From: Hawksworthiomyces lignivorus
Taxonomy: Eukaryota > Ascomycota > Sordariomycetes > Ophiostomatales > Ophiostomataceae
Direction of reading: 5' to 3'
Assembly: GCA_002917075.1 (NCBI GenBank)
Contig: NTMA01000005.1
Span: 1-64,000, forward strand
DNA: 64,000 nucleotides
Under the pieces are notes generated by a model. It ran no database searches and was not told where the DNA came from. It saw only the letters and a list, made by a program, of their open reading frames with translations. The position numbers and the translations under genes were made by a program. Of the stretch, positions 1-10,640 are shown piece by piece (within the stretch, counting starts at the first letter, position 1; every line of letters begins with the position of its first letter).

Positions 1-17
1 AGACGCACCCGAAGCGG

Positions 18-62
<45 letters not shown>

Positions 63-3000
63 TTCCGCCGCCCAGCGCCTCGCGCGCCACAATGGCCGAC
101 GCGGCCGACTGGGCCAGGCTGGTGGCGGCCGTCTTCTTGCGGTCGCGCTCCTCGTCGTCGCCCGCGCCGGAGGCGGCGCCGTCCTTGTCAAAGTCCTCGT
201 CCTCGCCCTCGGCCTTGTGCGTCTTGCGCTCGCGCAGGCGCGCGGCCTCGCGGTCCTTGTCGAGCTTCTCGAGCCCCTTGCCGCCGAAGCCCGACTGGTC
301 CTTGGCCTTGCCGGCTTTCACCTTTTCGCGCCACGCCTTGCGCATCTCGGCCAGCCGCTCCGGCACCGGCTGGCCGCTCTGCTCGAGCGCCTTGGCGATG
401 CCCGGCGCGCAGCTCTCCTGCTCCTCGGTGATGAACGTGACGGCCGTGCCCGTGTTGCCGGCGCGCCCCGTGCGCCCCGCGCGGTGCACGTAGTCCTCGA
501 GGTGGTTGGGCGCGTCGTAGTTGACGACCAGCTTGAGCTGCTTGACGTCGAGACCGCGGGCGGCCACGGACGTGGCCACCAGCACGGGGCACACGCCGCT
601 CTTGAAGTCGGCAATGGTGGAGTCGCGGTCGACCTGGTCCTTGCCGCCGTGCAGCGACATGCAGCCGTAGCCCTTGCGCAGCAGCTCGCGCAGCAGGTCG
701 TCGGCCTTCTCCTGGCGCTCGACGAAGATGAGCGCGCGCACGTCCTCGTCGTCCATGTACAGCTCGCCCAGCAGCTCGAGCAGCCGCAGGAACTTGTCCT
801 TCTCGGCGCGGATCTCCACGACCTGCGTGATCTCGGGCGCCACCACGCTCTTGCCGCCCACGATGATCTCGACCGGGTTCTTGAGCACCTTCTTGACCAG
901 CGCGTCGATGATGCGCGGCATGGTCGCCGAGAACAGCACCGTCTGGCGGTCCGGCCGCACGTTGGCAAAAATCTTCATGACCTGCGGCTCGAAGCCCATG
1001 TCGAACATGCGGTCGGCCTCGTCCAGCACGATGTACGTGGTGCGCTTCAGGTTGACGACGCGGCCCTGGTTGGCCGCCAGCAGGTCGATGAAGCGCCCCG
1101 TCGTGGCCACGATGATCTCGGCGCCGCGCTTGAGCTCGGCGATCTGGTCCTTGATGGGCGGCCCGCCGTACGCGCACACGCTGCGCAGGCCAAAGGCTTT
1201 GGCAAACGGCTTGCAGTCGCGATGGATCTGCACGGCCAGCTCGCGCGTCGGCGTCAGGATCAGCCCGATGGGGCCCTCGTTGTCCTTGACGCGGTCCTGG
1301 TCCATGATGTGCCGGAACATGGGCACCAGGAACGCCATGGTCTTGCCCGAGCCCGTCTTGGCCACGCCGATGACGTCGCGGCCCGACATGATGACCGGCA
1401 GCGCCTGCATCTGGATGGGCGTCGGCTTCTCGTAGCCCAGGCGCTCGATGACCTCGAGCATCGGCCGCGTCAGGCCGCACTGCGACCACTTCTGCACGGG
1501 CTTGGGCACGTCCTTGCCCGAGACCTTGATGCCGTCGAGCTCCAAGCGCAGCTCGGCCACCTCGTCCTCGTTCAGCTGGCTCAGCTCGTACGGCTCGACC
1601 CAGAAGTTCTTGCGCACCGGCGTGAGGTCGATCTTGCTGTAGTCGATGGTGGGGATGTCCTTCTTCTTCTTCTTTGCCGCGATGGCGAGGATCGTTTTGG
1701 CGTCCATGCCGTCCTGCGCCTTAGAGAAGTAGTCCTCGTCGTCGCTGAAGTAGGCCTCCGGCTCGACGGCGGACTTCTTCGTCTTGAGCTTCCTGGAGGC
1801 GTCTGGGGACTGCTCCAGGCCGGCCATGAAGGCGTCTAGCGGGTCGACGTCGTCGTCCACGTCCATCTCTGCATCGATGTTGCTCTTTTTGGAAATACCG
1901 TTTGTTGGTGCGCTGATGCTCTTCTTGGCATCTGCGGGCTTCTTTTCCTCGACGACGTCCATCGGCTCGGGCTCGGGCGCAGAGCTCACGGGGGGCGCAG
2001 CGGGGCCGGGCTCGTCGACCGAGGCAGCAGCTGCTGGGACAGGCTCTGCTTCGGCTGCATCTGCAACATCGGCGTCATCCACGCCGTTGACGGCGACAGC
2101 CTCCCCGTCGCCAGCGTCGTCCGTCTGCATGGCCATGCTCTGCTGCAAGATGCGCTCGTCGCGGCGCTCGCGGGCGGCGCGGGCGGCCGCGGCGAACTCC
2201 TCTTCGGTGCCGCCGAAGCCGCCGTCGTCGGAATCGTCGTCGTCGTCGTCTTGGTTGTTGTAGGGTGTATCGTCAGCGTCTTCCAGCGAGACATCGGGGA
2301 GCTTAGCTAGCTTTCTCTTGGAGGTCTCCTCGTCGTCGAGGTCCAGCTTGCGCTGCTTGGCAGACGCAGCCTCGGCGGCTCCTCTGTTGAAGCCGAAGCC
2401 GCTGAACGGCTTGCTCGCAGCCAGTGCGGACGCTGTGGGCGGTGGGCGTGTCAGCACGAGTGCGTCACAAGGCAAAAGAGAGAGGGGCGGGGGCGGGGAC
2501 GAGACGTCCTGTTCTGGCTTACCCTTTGCAAAAGGCTTCTTGGAGATCGACGATGACACGAGCGACGGCGCCGCCTTCTCGGGCGCCGCCGTCTGCTGAC
2601 CTATGACCGCCGCGCCGAGCAGCCCCGGGGAGTGGTGCCGCGCAGCAGCAGACTTCTTAGCGATGGCCTTGGGGTCGAACTTGCCAGCATACGCCGCCTC
2701 GGACGCTGTGGTGGTGTCCTGCGGCGTGGCGGCCGCGGACTGGACCGTGGAGGGGGAAGCGGCAGCGGTGCCGGCCGGGGACGCGCTGCCGTCGGCGGTG
2801 GCGCCCTCGAGCCGCTGCTTCTGCTCGTTCTGTTTCTGCTCTTGGTGCTTCTGCTCGAGCTTCTTCTTCCAGGCCTCCAGCTTCGCCAGGCGCTCCGCCT
2901 TCTTATCCGCCTCCGGCTTCTCGGGGGCGGCAGCGGCGGGCTGTGCGGCCGCAGACGAGCTGCCCCCGTCTGGCTGCTTTGGTCTTGACGGCGCCGACGA

Positions 3001-3618
3001 CAATCCAGCGTCTGTCCGGCTCCGCGCGCCAGATTCGGCCGTGCTGCCCTCGCGCCGGCTGCGCGCGTCGTCGCCGCCGCGGCGGTACCCTCGGTCGTCA
3101 CGGCTATCGCGGCTGCGGTCTCGTTCTCGGTCGCGGTCTCGATCCCGGCGCCGCGGTGGCGAGCGCGAGCGCGAGCGGGACGAGCGGCGGCGGTAGTCTG
3201 ATCCGCCGCCGCCGCCGCTGCCTCCGCCACTTGCGCTGCCGCGCCATCCGTCGTCTCGGCGGTCTCGTTCTCGGTCTAGGGAGCGGTCCCGGCGGTAGTC
3301 ACGGTCGCGCGAGCGGTCGCGATGACCCCGGTTTCGATCGCGGGCGCGGTCTCGCTCACGGTATCGGCGCTGCACATCACGTCTGTCAGAAGAGGAATCC
3401 TTGCCATCATAGTTATCACCCTCGCCGCGGCGTCCTCCTTCTCGACGGGTCCGGCTGCTGGTGCGGCTGCTCACATCTGCTGGGCTGCGGGACCGCCGAC
3501 GGTTGTCGCGCGGGCCATCACGCCGGTCGCGGTCCCGTCTCTCGTCATCTTTGCGGGCACGTTTGGCATTGTGTTGACCTGCAGGAGATGGTGAGCGTGA
3601 GTTCCTGGGCCGAGCCAT
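1..3618 (-). CDS. prp5: Pre-mRNA-processing DEAD-box RNA helicase Prp5 (partial, 3' end off window)
   Basis: ATP-dependent RNA helicase that acts on U2 snRNP during prespliceosome assembly in the nucleus. The frame opens at ATG 3618 ([15 protein letters not shown]) and stays open to base 1, giving about 1176 codons, so the C-terminus is missing. The N-terminal ~200 residues are rich in Arg-Ser and Arg-Asp, as in splicing factors. The helicase core holds [10 protein letters not shown] (motif I, about 1340-1368), LDEAD (1012-1026), FSAT (near 920-935) and [10 protein letters not shown] (about 460-489). A long acidic, Ala-rich linker lies between the RS region and the core. One intron is likely at 2433-2522 (GTAAGC donor, GCTGAC branch, CACAG acceptor). 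It is 90 nt and has no stop, so an unspliced reading also stays open. A poly-Gly run coded by GCC repeats at 20-60 follows the helicase core. The motif set and RS-like N-terminus fit Prp5 better than other DEAD-box helicases. Confidence 0.93.
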
Positions 3619-3961
3619 AGTTCTTGTTATTTTTTTCTTTTTCTTTTTGCCCCCTGTTCCTCTATCTTTTTTTCTCTTTTTCTCTGATTTATTCTTTCTC
3701 AATTCTTTCAGAGGAACAACGGGGTCTCTTCTTGGCTCAAGAGGCTATTAAGAATCGGCAACTGGGTGAGGAACTACTACTTTTTCATGACCTGGGGCGA
3801 GAGGATTTCGCTGGCGTTTGTCAGTCTGTCCAAAAAGCTGCAGTCCATGGGAGGGAGAGAGAAGAAAAATGAAGATAAAAATGACGATGAGATTAGGCAG
3901 CGCGACGCTATAAAGCTGAGATGGACAATCGTAAATTACCCCCTCCGGCAAGGCCAATTCG

Positions 3962-3972
3962 CACGTGACTCA
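3962..3972. promoter_or_regulatory. Overlapping bHLH (CACGTG) and bZIP (TGACTCA) sites
   Basis: The string CACGTGACTCA joins an E-box to a Gcn4/CPC1-type half, sharing TGA. It lies 344 bp upstream of the prp5 ATG and 724 bp upstream of the HMG-box ATG. Function is inferred from motif identity only. Confidence 0.4.
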
Positions 3973-4022
3973 TTTTTCTTTTTCTTTTCTTATTTTTTTT
4001 TTATTTTAAAAAAAATTCTACA

Positions 4023-4030
4023 TCACGTGA
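4023..4030. promoter_or_regulatory. Palindromic TCACGTGA E-box
   Basis: A perfect 8-bp palindrome of the Cbf1/bHLH type, 61 bp from the composite site at 3962. A TGAGTCA lies 49 bp further on at 4079-4085. Binding is inferred. Confidence 0.35.
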
Positions 4031-4616
4031 AAGCGTGTGCTGTTTTCAGTCTAGCCAACATAGCTTCGTCGTTTACGATGAGTCAGCAGCGAACGAGCCA
4101 AGTGGTCGTGGTGGGCCAATTAGCGTGGTTGAAAACGGCCAAGCGGACTTGAAAGTAGCGTTTACAAGAGCCCGACACATTTATTTGTAGCGATACTCAG
4201 TATAGTCTACCTCACTAGTCGTGCCTTCCTTGCATTGTGGCAGCAGTACATACGCCTACAGCTACGTACGCCATTGATGTCAGGGAAGGGAAGGCACCAC
4301 TGCATAAGGTAAGGAAGGTAAAACAGGGGGGGCTGGGACGCAGCTGCCGCACGAGCATCAGCGCAATCCAAACGAGCCACACGCGATCAAAACGGGCAGA
4401 TATTTCCATCCCACAGAAGTTCCGTCGCTAGTCATGCTATAATACAGCATCGTCTCCGCCATCTACACCTCACCGCACAGCGACCGACAAAAGACGGCCA
4501 CCAACATCCACAGCGCGGCAATCCAAGGCCAATTGTGACGCGATATAAACAAAAACAGAGCTAGCCAGTGCCAGCCAAAACAAATCAAGGATCAAGCCAC
4601 ACCAAGCAAAAGCACT

Positions 4617-4642
4617 CACACACACACACACACACACACACA
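4617..4642 (+). repeat. (CA)13 microsatellite
   Basis: Thirteen uninterrupted CA units, ending 53 bp before the ATG of the HMG-box gene. It probably lies in the 5' UTR or core promoter and is followed by an A-rich tract. Confidence 0.95.
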
Positions 4643-4695
4643 AGCAAACGCACCCACAAAAAAAAAAGAAAAGAAAAGAAAAAATCGTGTGCGCA

Positions 4696-5815
4696 ATGTG
4701 GTCCGCAATCCGGCCGGCTGCGACTAGAGCTGGTCTGCGTGTCGGCAAGGTGCTCGACCCAGCCCGCCGCCGCTTTGCGTCCACGGCCGCGGCCGCCAAT
4801 GGCCTCGTTCCCCGCGTCTACGCCGCCCGCGTGCGGCCGAGCCGGCGCTGCATAATCGCGTTCCAGCAGCTACAGCCGCAGAGACAGCAACAGCAGCAGG
4901 CGCGGGGCTTCGCCGCCGCTGCGCCCAAGAAGACGACGACGAAGAAGGCCACCAAGGCAAAGCCAAAGAAGAAGGCAAAGGCGAAAGCTAAGAAGCCCGC
5001 CGCCAAGAAGGCCGCAAAGGCCAAGAAGCCCCGCAAGGAGCTCGACCCGGAAGAGAAGAAGAAGGTCCAGATCCGCGACCTCAAGAAGACCGCCCTGCTC
5101 AAGGGACCCAGCAAGCTGCCAGAGCAGGCCTGGATCCTGTTCGTCGCCGAGAAGACCACGGGCACCCGGACAGAAGGCGGGAAGCTGGACCTGCCGACGG
5201 TCATGGCCGACCTGTCCCAGTCCTTCAAGGCCCTGCCCCAGTTTGAGCTTCAGGTACGACGCAGAGAGTCGGCGACTTGTTTTGTTTCCTCGTCCTCACC
5301 ATGCTACTTCTCTTTTGGTTGCGTGCAAGCTAACATCTCTTCGCCAGCGCCTCCGTGACACGGCGGACAAGAACAAGGAGTCCAACATCCTCGCCTACAA
5401 GGCGTGGGTCGAGAGCCACCCCGCCGACGTCATCGTCGAGGCCAACAACGCCCGCCAGCTGCTCAACCGCATCGCCGGCTCCAAGTACCGCAAGATCCAC
5501 GATGAGCGCCTGCCCAAGCGGCCAGCAACCTCCTTCACCTTGTACACCAAGTCGCGCTGGGAGGCCGGCCAGTTCGCCGGCGGCAGCATTGGCGACGCAG
5601 CCAAGACGCTGGCCGCCGACTGGAAGAACCTGTCCGCAGCCGAACGCCAGGTATGTGCACATCATCTTTTTCATACGCAATTCTATTTCAAGCCAGCTGA
5701 CATTGTTCCACAGCCGTTCGAGGACCGCGCCAAGGCCGACCTGGAGCGGTACGAGAGGGAGGTCAAGTCCGTCCTGGGCCGCGATGTGAGACGGGGAACC
5801 CCCCCTTCTCCGTGA
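4696..5815 (+). CDS. Mitochondrial HMG-box DNA-binding protein (Abf2-like)
   Basis: Probably packages mitochondrial DNA. Exons are 4696-5253, 5348-5650 and 5714-5815, giving 320 aa. The ATG at 4696 (context CGCAATGTGG) is the first in frame. The N-terminus is rich in Arg and Ala without acids (MWSAIRPAATRAGLR), which suggests a mitochondrial presequence. A Lys/Ala/Pro-rich linker (residues ~75-115) precedes two HMG-like boxes: box A begins near LPEQAWILFVAEK and crosses the first junction; box B runs from LPKRPATSFTLYTKSRW to PFEDRAKADLERYEREV. Introns are 94 nt and 63 nt. The second has no stop and is in frame, so retention would add 21 residues inside box B. GTGAGA at 5787 could be a further donor with another C-terminus, but its only nearby acceptor has a poorly spaced branch point, so the stop at 5813 is preferred. 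The Abf2-like role is inferred from presequence plus two boxes. Confidence 0.85.
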
Positions 5816-6437
5816 GACGACCATGGCAGCGTTCATCTGATCTAGGCTGGATGTGGTTTGAGAATCGCAAAAGCCTTTCGGATGAACATCCATCTTCGTG
5901 AAGAAAGAGCACTGCGTTTTCGTGCGAGGCTCTTTACTTAACTTTTATTAGGACAACAGCAGTCGAGCCCGTGGTTCTGTTTCTACCGCCTTGCTGTCCG
6001 TTCTGTCTACTTATTCGTTATTCGGACTTTTTTTTTTTTCTTCTTTCCTAACGGTCGTCTCTTTTGGTGTTATCCGTCTTGGAGGCTCGCAGGTGGATTT
6101 CCATGTAAACCCAACTCTTTACGTTTCAAGGAGGGCGGGCGGGATGGGCGTCGTGACGGTCACTGTATGATAAGGACAAACGGTACTTTTTTTTAGTTCT
6201 CCTTTTTACTTTTCAGAAAGACTTCGTGTTATGAATGACGTGTGCACATGAATGAAAAATAAACAATGGCTCATGCTGTAAATCCTCAAGGACAGCCCTT
6301 CTGTCCATAAAATCAAAAAAGAGAACCGGTCAGCCAGAGACACACCACAGCTGAGCCGAAACGCCTACAATGCCGCCGATGTAGAATGCCCTGAAACCCT
6401 CTCCCTCCTCCCCTAAGACCTATCCCATCCTCCTTCT
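5816..6437. other. Intergenic 3' region between convergent genes
   Basis: No ORF with support. It holds T-rich tracts and an AATAAA at 6258-6263, and serves as the 3' flank of the HMG-box gene (left) and the minus-strand gene (right). Confidence 0.6.
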
Positions 6438-8243
6438 TCACCCTCCCGCGTGCAGAGACGCCTCCATGCCAGACTGCTCACGTTGCCTGCGCTGCCGCGG
6501 CGGCACGGTGATGGCGGGGGCGCCGGACCCGTCGAACCAGACGGCGCCGGTGGCGAGGATGTGGCGGCGGCTAGCGAGGTAGAGCAGCAGGTAGGCGTGG
6601 CCGGCAACGGCGCCGAAGCAGTGCAGGCGCAGCCAGGCGTGGGGCGGCGGGCCGCGCGCGCACCACACGCTCCAGCCGGCGTCGCCGCGGCCCACATAGC
6701 CGGCCAGAAAGGACCAGGCCTGCCGCCGCAGCGCCGCCGGCCAGCCAGCCGTGTCCACCCGCCAGGAGCCTCGCTCAAACGGGCCCACAGCCGCCGTCGT
6801 CGAGGGCCGGTAGCGCCGGTTCAGGTCCAGCTTGCGCGCGAGCCTGGCTAGCTTCTCGGTCACGAGCGACGCCGCGTCCAGGCGGGCGCACGATACGGCC
6901 GGCGCCGGCGCCAGGACGCGGAGGCTGCCGTCGTCTTCCTCGCCGGGTGCTGCTGAGGAGGAAAAAGACTGAGGGAATGGCGGCAAGGACGCCGACTTGC
7001 TGCGGTCCACGCTGCTCGCGTCTGCCACTGCTCTCGCTACCACAGACGGGCCGGATCCCTGGCTGTCCTCGTCGGCCGCCGCCGGCCCCACGGAGCTTTT
7101 TTCCTGCCCGCTGCGCGTTGCAGCAGCAGAGGGCGAGAGGCTTGCCGTCGTCTTCTGCTTCTTCTGCTGCGGTCCATCGTCTCTTGCACCCCACAGACCT
7201 GTCGGTCGGGACACCGCACTAGTAGACGCCATGCGTTCGTGCGCATCGCCCCCATCGCGGGGCCGGTGCCGCTTTGCCCCTGCCAACATAGATTCTGTCC
7301 TCAGCAGCCTTGCTCGATCTGCTTCTTCGCGAGGTTGCGCGTTCTGCTGCTGCTCGCAAGAGGAATCCTCAATCAAGATGACCACCTTCCCCGCCTCTTC
7401 AGGCAGCGACGACGGAATATTGTCTCGGTCAGCAGGAGAAGCGGGCCGATTGTTTCGCGAGCGAACCACACCTGAAGACGGCACCGTTTCCCAGCCCCAC
7501 AGCGGTATGCTCTCTTTTGCTTGGCTGTCGTTGTCTTGCTGCGAGGACTGCTGCGAATTCGCATCCCGCTGCGACAGTGGAGAACGGGATGCTGGTGGCG
7601 GAGATGGCTCCTGGCTCGCCCGCTGCTGCGGCCATTCTATCCGCAGCACGCTCAGATCGGGACTGGACGCTTCTCGAATCTGCATCTGAGGAAGGCCATC
7701 GCTGCTGTGCTGGGTCCCGCCTCTGCTTACTTGGGATTCCGATATGTATGAATCGTCCAGCCCGTACAGCGTGCGCTCGAGATCTTGCCTTGTGGTGGAG
7801 CGTCTGCCTGCTTGCGCTTCGTTGTCAGGCTGCGAGTCGGGTATCACCTCAGACGGCGATACGTATGATGCTCGTCGTGGCCCCGATGTCTCTGCACGCC
7901 AACTGCCAGCAGCACGGCCAGTTCGCAGGCCGTCCCCAGACGGCCGGCTAGGAACTCTAGTCACAGCTGGCGACTCTACATTGTCCCACACGCTCCCAAA
8001 TGACAGGCTGGGAAAGTCGAGCGGCTTGTCCGTCGCATGGGCTATGCCGTCGTCAGGTTGCCGATGCTGCCCATAGCTGCTACTGTTGCTGCTGTGTTGC
8101 GAGAGACCAGCAGCGACAACGTCGACTCGCCGCGCCGGCTCAAAACCCAAGTACGCCTGTGCCAGTGCCCTGTACCTAGCATCATCTGATGCCCCGCTGG
8201 ACGCGGCAACGTGCACCAGCGTTTCTATTTGAGGCCGGCTCAT
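6438..8243 (-). CDS. Unrecognised nuclear-looking protein with SIM-like motif and conserved-looking C-terminal domain
   Basis: A single-exon 601-aa frame from ATG 8243 (MSRPQIETLVHVAASS) to TGA 6438. I do not recognise a named family. Residues 1-50 are compact and helix-like (ARYRALAQAYLGFEPARR). The middle (~50-450) is low-complexity, rich in Ser, Gln, Pro and Arg, with EVIPDSQPD and a hydrophobic-acidic string VVILIEDSS that matches a SUMO-interaction motif. The last ~120 residues look folded: GPFERGSWRVD, QAWSFLAGYVGRGDAGW, LRLHCFGAVAGHAYLLLYL, AVWFDGSGAP. This resembles the layout of fungal nuclear or chromatin proteins, but function is unknown. It diverges from erg26 across a 640-bp shared promoter. 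Confidence 0.8.
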   Translation of the reverse strand: MSRPQIETLVHVAASSGASDDARYRALAQAYLGFEPARRVDVVAAGLSQHSSNSSSYGQHRQPDDGIAHATDKPLDFPSLSFGSVWDNVESPAVTRVPSRPSGDGLRTGRAAGSWRAETSGPRRASYVSPSEVIPDSQPDNEAQAGRRSTTRQDLERTLYGLDDSYISESQVSRGGTQHSSDGLPQMQIREASSPDLSVLRIEWPQQRASQEPSPPPASRSPLSQRDANSQQSSQQDNDSQAKESIPLWGWETVPSSGVVRSRNNRPASPADRDNIPSSLPEEAGKVVILIEDSSCEQQQNAQPREEADRARLLRTESMLAGAKRHRPRDGGDAHERMASTSAVSRPTGLWGARDDGPQQKKQKTTASLSPSAAATRSGQEKSSVGPAAADEDSQGSGPSVVARAVADASSVDRSKSASLPPFPQSFSSSAAPGEEDDGSLRVLAPAPAVSCARLDAASLVTEKLARLARKLDLNRRYRPSTTAAVGPFERGSWRVDTAGWPAALRRQAWSFLAGYVGRGDAGWSVWCARGPPPHAWLRLHCFGAVAGHAYLLLYLASRRHILATGAVWFDGSGAPAITVPPRQRRQREQSGMEASLHAGG

Positions 8244-8883
8244 GAAGACATATCACCATCACCGCAGCTCAACGATGCAAGTCGTAATTATGTTTCCAAG
8301 AAAGAGGCTCCAGACATCGTACGCAAGAAGTGAGATAAATGAAACCTTAAACGCATGTACAAAAGAAATGCAGAGATATAAATGGGTTTGTCGACTGTTT
8401 TCGTGAGAGTTGGATGTGAAAATGTGGTTGACGGGACAATCAGCCGTAGGGGGCTATTTTAGGCAGCTGTAGCCGCTGTAGAAAGAATGCACCTGCTTGT
8501 GACTTTAGTGGCTGATGAAGAGCCTAAGAGCTGCTTCTTCAGTACTGACAGCTTGTCCCCCCCCCCCCCCCCCCCCCCGCCCCAGCCAATCAGGCAGCAA
8601 GCACTTCCCCAGACACTCTTCACCGCCTTCACCACCAAAAAAGCTGACAGCTAATTTGTTCTGCCGCAGACGCTGAATTGGCAAATAGGCTCGCGCAATA
8701 GGGGCACAGGCTGCTTCAATATAACGGCTGGGCATCCGAACTTGAAAACCATCCAATTCTTCTCCGCCAAAGCATAGTCAACGACGGTCTTGCTCTGTCT
8801 CTCGACTGCTTCTTTCAACAGATCAACACTGCAGGCTCCTCGTTACGATACAGGCCGGGAAAACTACAACAGCGAAGAGCAAC
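8244..8883. other. Divergent promoter between the unrecognised gene and erg26
   Basis: 640 bp without a gene. The only striking element is a run of 22 C at 8557-8578. I saw no sterol-regulatory motif that I could name with confidence. Confidence 0.6.
8557..8578 (+). repeat. C22 homopolymer
   Basis: Twenty-two consecutive C followed by GCCCC, about 305 bp upstream of the erg26 ATG. Such G/C tracts can form quadruplex or i-motif structures. The exact length may be a sequencing artefact. Confidence 0.85.
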
Positions 8884-10131
8884 ATGTCAGCGCCCAAGAA
8901 CTCGCCCTCCCTGGGCCATGTCATGGTGATTGGCGGCTGTGGTTTTCTGGGACACCACGTCGTCAACCTGCTGGTGCGGGACTATCTCCCCAGCAAGAAG
9001 GCGACAGCCGTATCGGTGATCGACCTGCGGACCGACCGCAACCGCCGGCCGGACGCCGACAAGGTCAAGTACTTTGAGGCCGACATCACGGACGCGGCCA
9101 AGGTCACCGCCATCTTCAAGGAGGCCAAGCCGGACGTCGTGGTGCACACGGCCAGCCCCGCCGCGCAGGCGTCCAACCGCGTGTCCAACGAGCTCTTCTA
9201 CAAGGTCAACGTCGAGGGCACGCGGGCCATCGTCGAGGCCTGCAAGGCCGCCGGCGTGCGCGTCCTCGTCTACACCAGCTCCGCCAGCATCATCTCCGAC
9301 AACAAATCTGACCTGATCAACGCCGACGAGCGCTGGCCCGTCATCCGTGGCAAGGCCCAGACCGAGTACTACTCCGAGACTAAGGTAGGTGGATATCAAG
9401 TGCATACCGGGAGGCGAAAGGAAGAGTGCTCTTTTTTGTTGTTTTCGTCGCCTTGTCTTTTCCATATGCTGACCATGGACTTCTTTATGTCTCTCTAGGC
9501 CGCCGCTGAAGAGCTGGTCCTAGAGGCCAACGACCGCTCGTCCAAGACGGGCCTGCTGACCGCGGCCATCCGGCCGTCGGGCATCAACGGCGAGGGCGAC
9601 ACCATGGCGCTGTTCCACATCATCAACATCTACCGCCAGGGCCGCCACAACATCCAGGTGGGCGACAACACCAACCTGTTCGACTTCACGTACGTCGAAA
9701 ACGTGGCGCACGCCCACCTGCTGGCGGCCGGCGCGCTGCGCGCCACGGCATCCTCGGCCACGGCGCCGCTCGACCACGAGCGCGTCGACGGCGAGGCCTT
9801 CCTCATCACCAACGACAGCCCCATCTACTTCTGGGACTTTACGCGCACCATCTGGAAGTACGCCGGCTGTCGCGACGGCCTCGACAAGGTCTGGGTGCTG
9901 CCGCGCGACGTCGGCATGGTTCTGGGCCTCGCCAGCGAGATCGTCTTCGCCCTGCTGCGCCGGCAGCCCACCTTCAACCGCCAGCGCATCGCCTACTCCA
10001 CCATGACCCGCTACTACGACATCAGCAAGGCCAAGCGCCTGCTCGGCTACCAGCCCATCGTCAGCCTCGAGGAGGGCATCAAGCGCGGCGTCCAGTGGTT
10101 CGAGGAGCAAGAGCGGAAAAAGGCCGCCTGA
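8884..10131 (+). CDS. erg26: Sterol-4-alpha-carboxylate 3-dehydrogenase (C-3 sterol dehydrogenase)
   Basis: NAD(P)-dependent enzyme that oxidises and decarboxylates 4-carboxysterols during C-4 demethylation in ergosterol synthesis, at the ER. Exons are 8884-9384 and 9499-10131, giving 377 aa. The 114-nt intron has a GTAGGT donor, a GCTGAC branch and a CTCTCTAG acceptor; reading through meets the acceptor's own TAG. An extended short-chain dehydrogenase fold is visible: GGCGFLGHHVV nucleotide-binding loop near the N-terminus, DADKVKYFEADITD, YTSSAS, and catalytic Tyr163-x3-Lys167 (YYSETK), which ends exactly at the exon junction. RPSGINGEGD and FDFTYVENVAHAH are typical of the 3-beta-HSD/Erg26 family. 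The start has ATG context GCAACATGTC. Identification as Erg26 rests on length and the family motifs. Confidence 0.92.
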
Positions 10132-10640
10132 GCGAGCTCGGGCAGAGCTGACCAGCGACGAGGAAAGGAGTTTGTTTAAAAGGAGGAAGAGAGAAGAGTT
10201 CCCCGAGGCGCGTAATGTTTTGCGTTATGGTACCGTACCAGTCTGATTTGGCACGTAATTTTTGGATCCGTCAGAGAGCGACGGATTGTTATTTACAGTA
10301 CATAGCAAGTTTAATTGTCTGTTTTTCCTACATCTACATGCTAGTGAGAGAATCCAACGTCGGCATGCCAGCTGCGGCCACTTAAACTGAGTAGTTATAC
10401 GAGTAGTACGAGAAGAATTCCAGGGAAGAGCAAGGCTGACCAATAGTGGCCGCTAGCGCATAATCCTGCCGTGTCAGCCTGGCGGCGATCCTCTTTTTGT
10501 TGCCACGCCCGACCACAGTCGCCATTCGTCACTTTGAAAGCAATAAGACACAGCAAATAAAGTCGGAAATTTTGGAAGAGGCGCTTGCCGGGCGTGGTTT
10601 GTTTTTGGGTACCTATCTTGTTCATCACTATGCTATAATC
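10132..10640. other. Intergenic region between erg26 and the STK19-family gene
   Basis: 509 bp between tandem plus-strand genes. The frame upstream of 10641 is open but has no ATG, so it is not counted as coding. No motif stands out. Confidence 0.6.

Larger units (their letters stand above)
3619..4695. other. Shared intergenic promoter between prp5 and the HMG-box gene
   Basis: About 1.1 kb between two divergent starts with no supportable ORF. It holds two CACGTG sites (3962-3967, 4024-4029), two TGACTCA/TGAGTCA sites (3966-3972, 4079-4085), a CCAAT (4116-4120), T-rich tracts and a (CA)13 repeat close to the right-hand ATG. Confidence 0.7.

Noticed and set aside
188..1489. 433-aa minus-strand frame and 540-aa plus-strand frame (217-1839) over the prp5 core
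   Set aside because: Both are off-frame shadows created by GC-rich third positions. The helicase motifs are all in another minus-strand frame that runs off the window edge.
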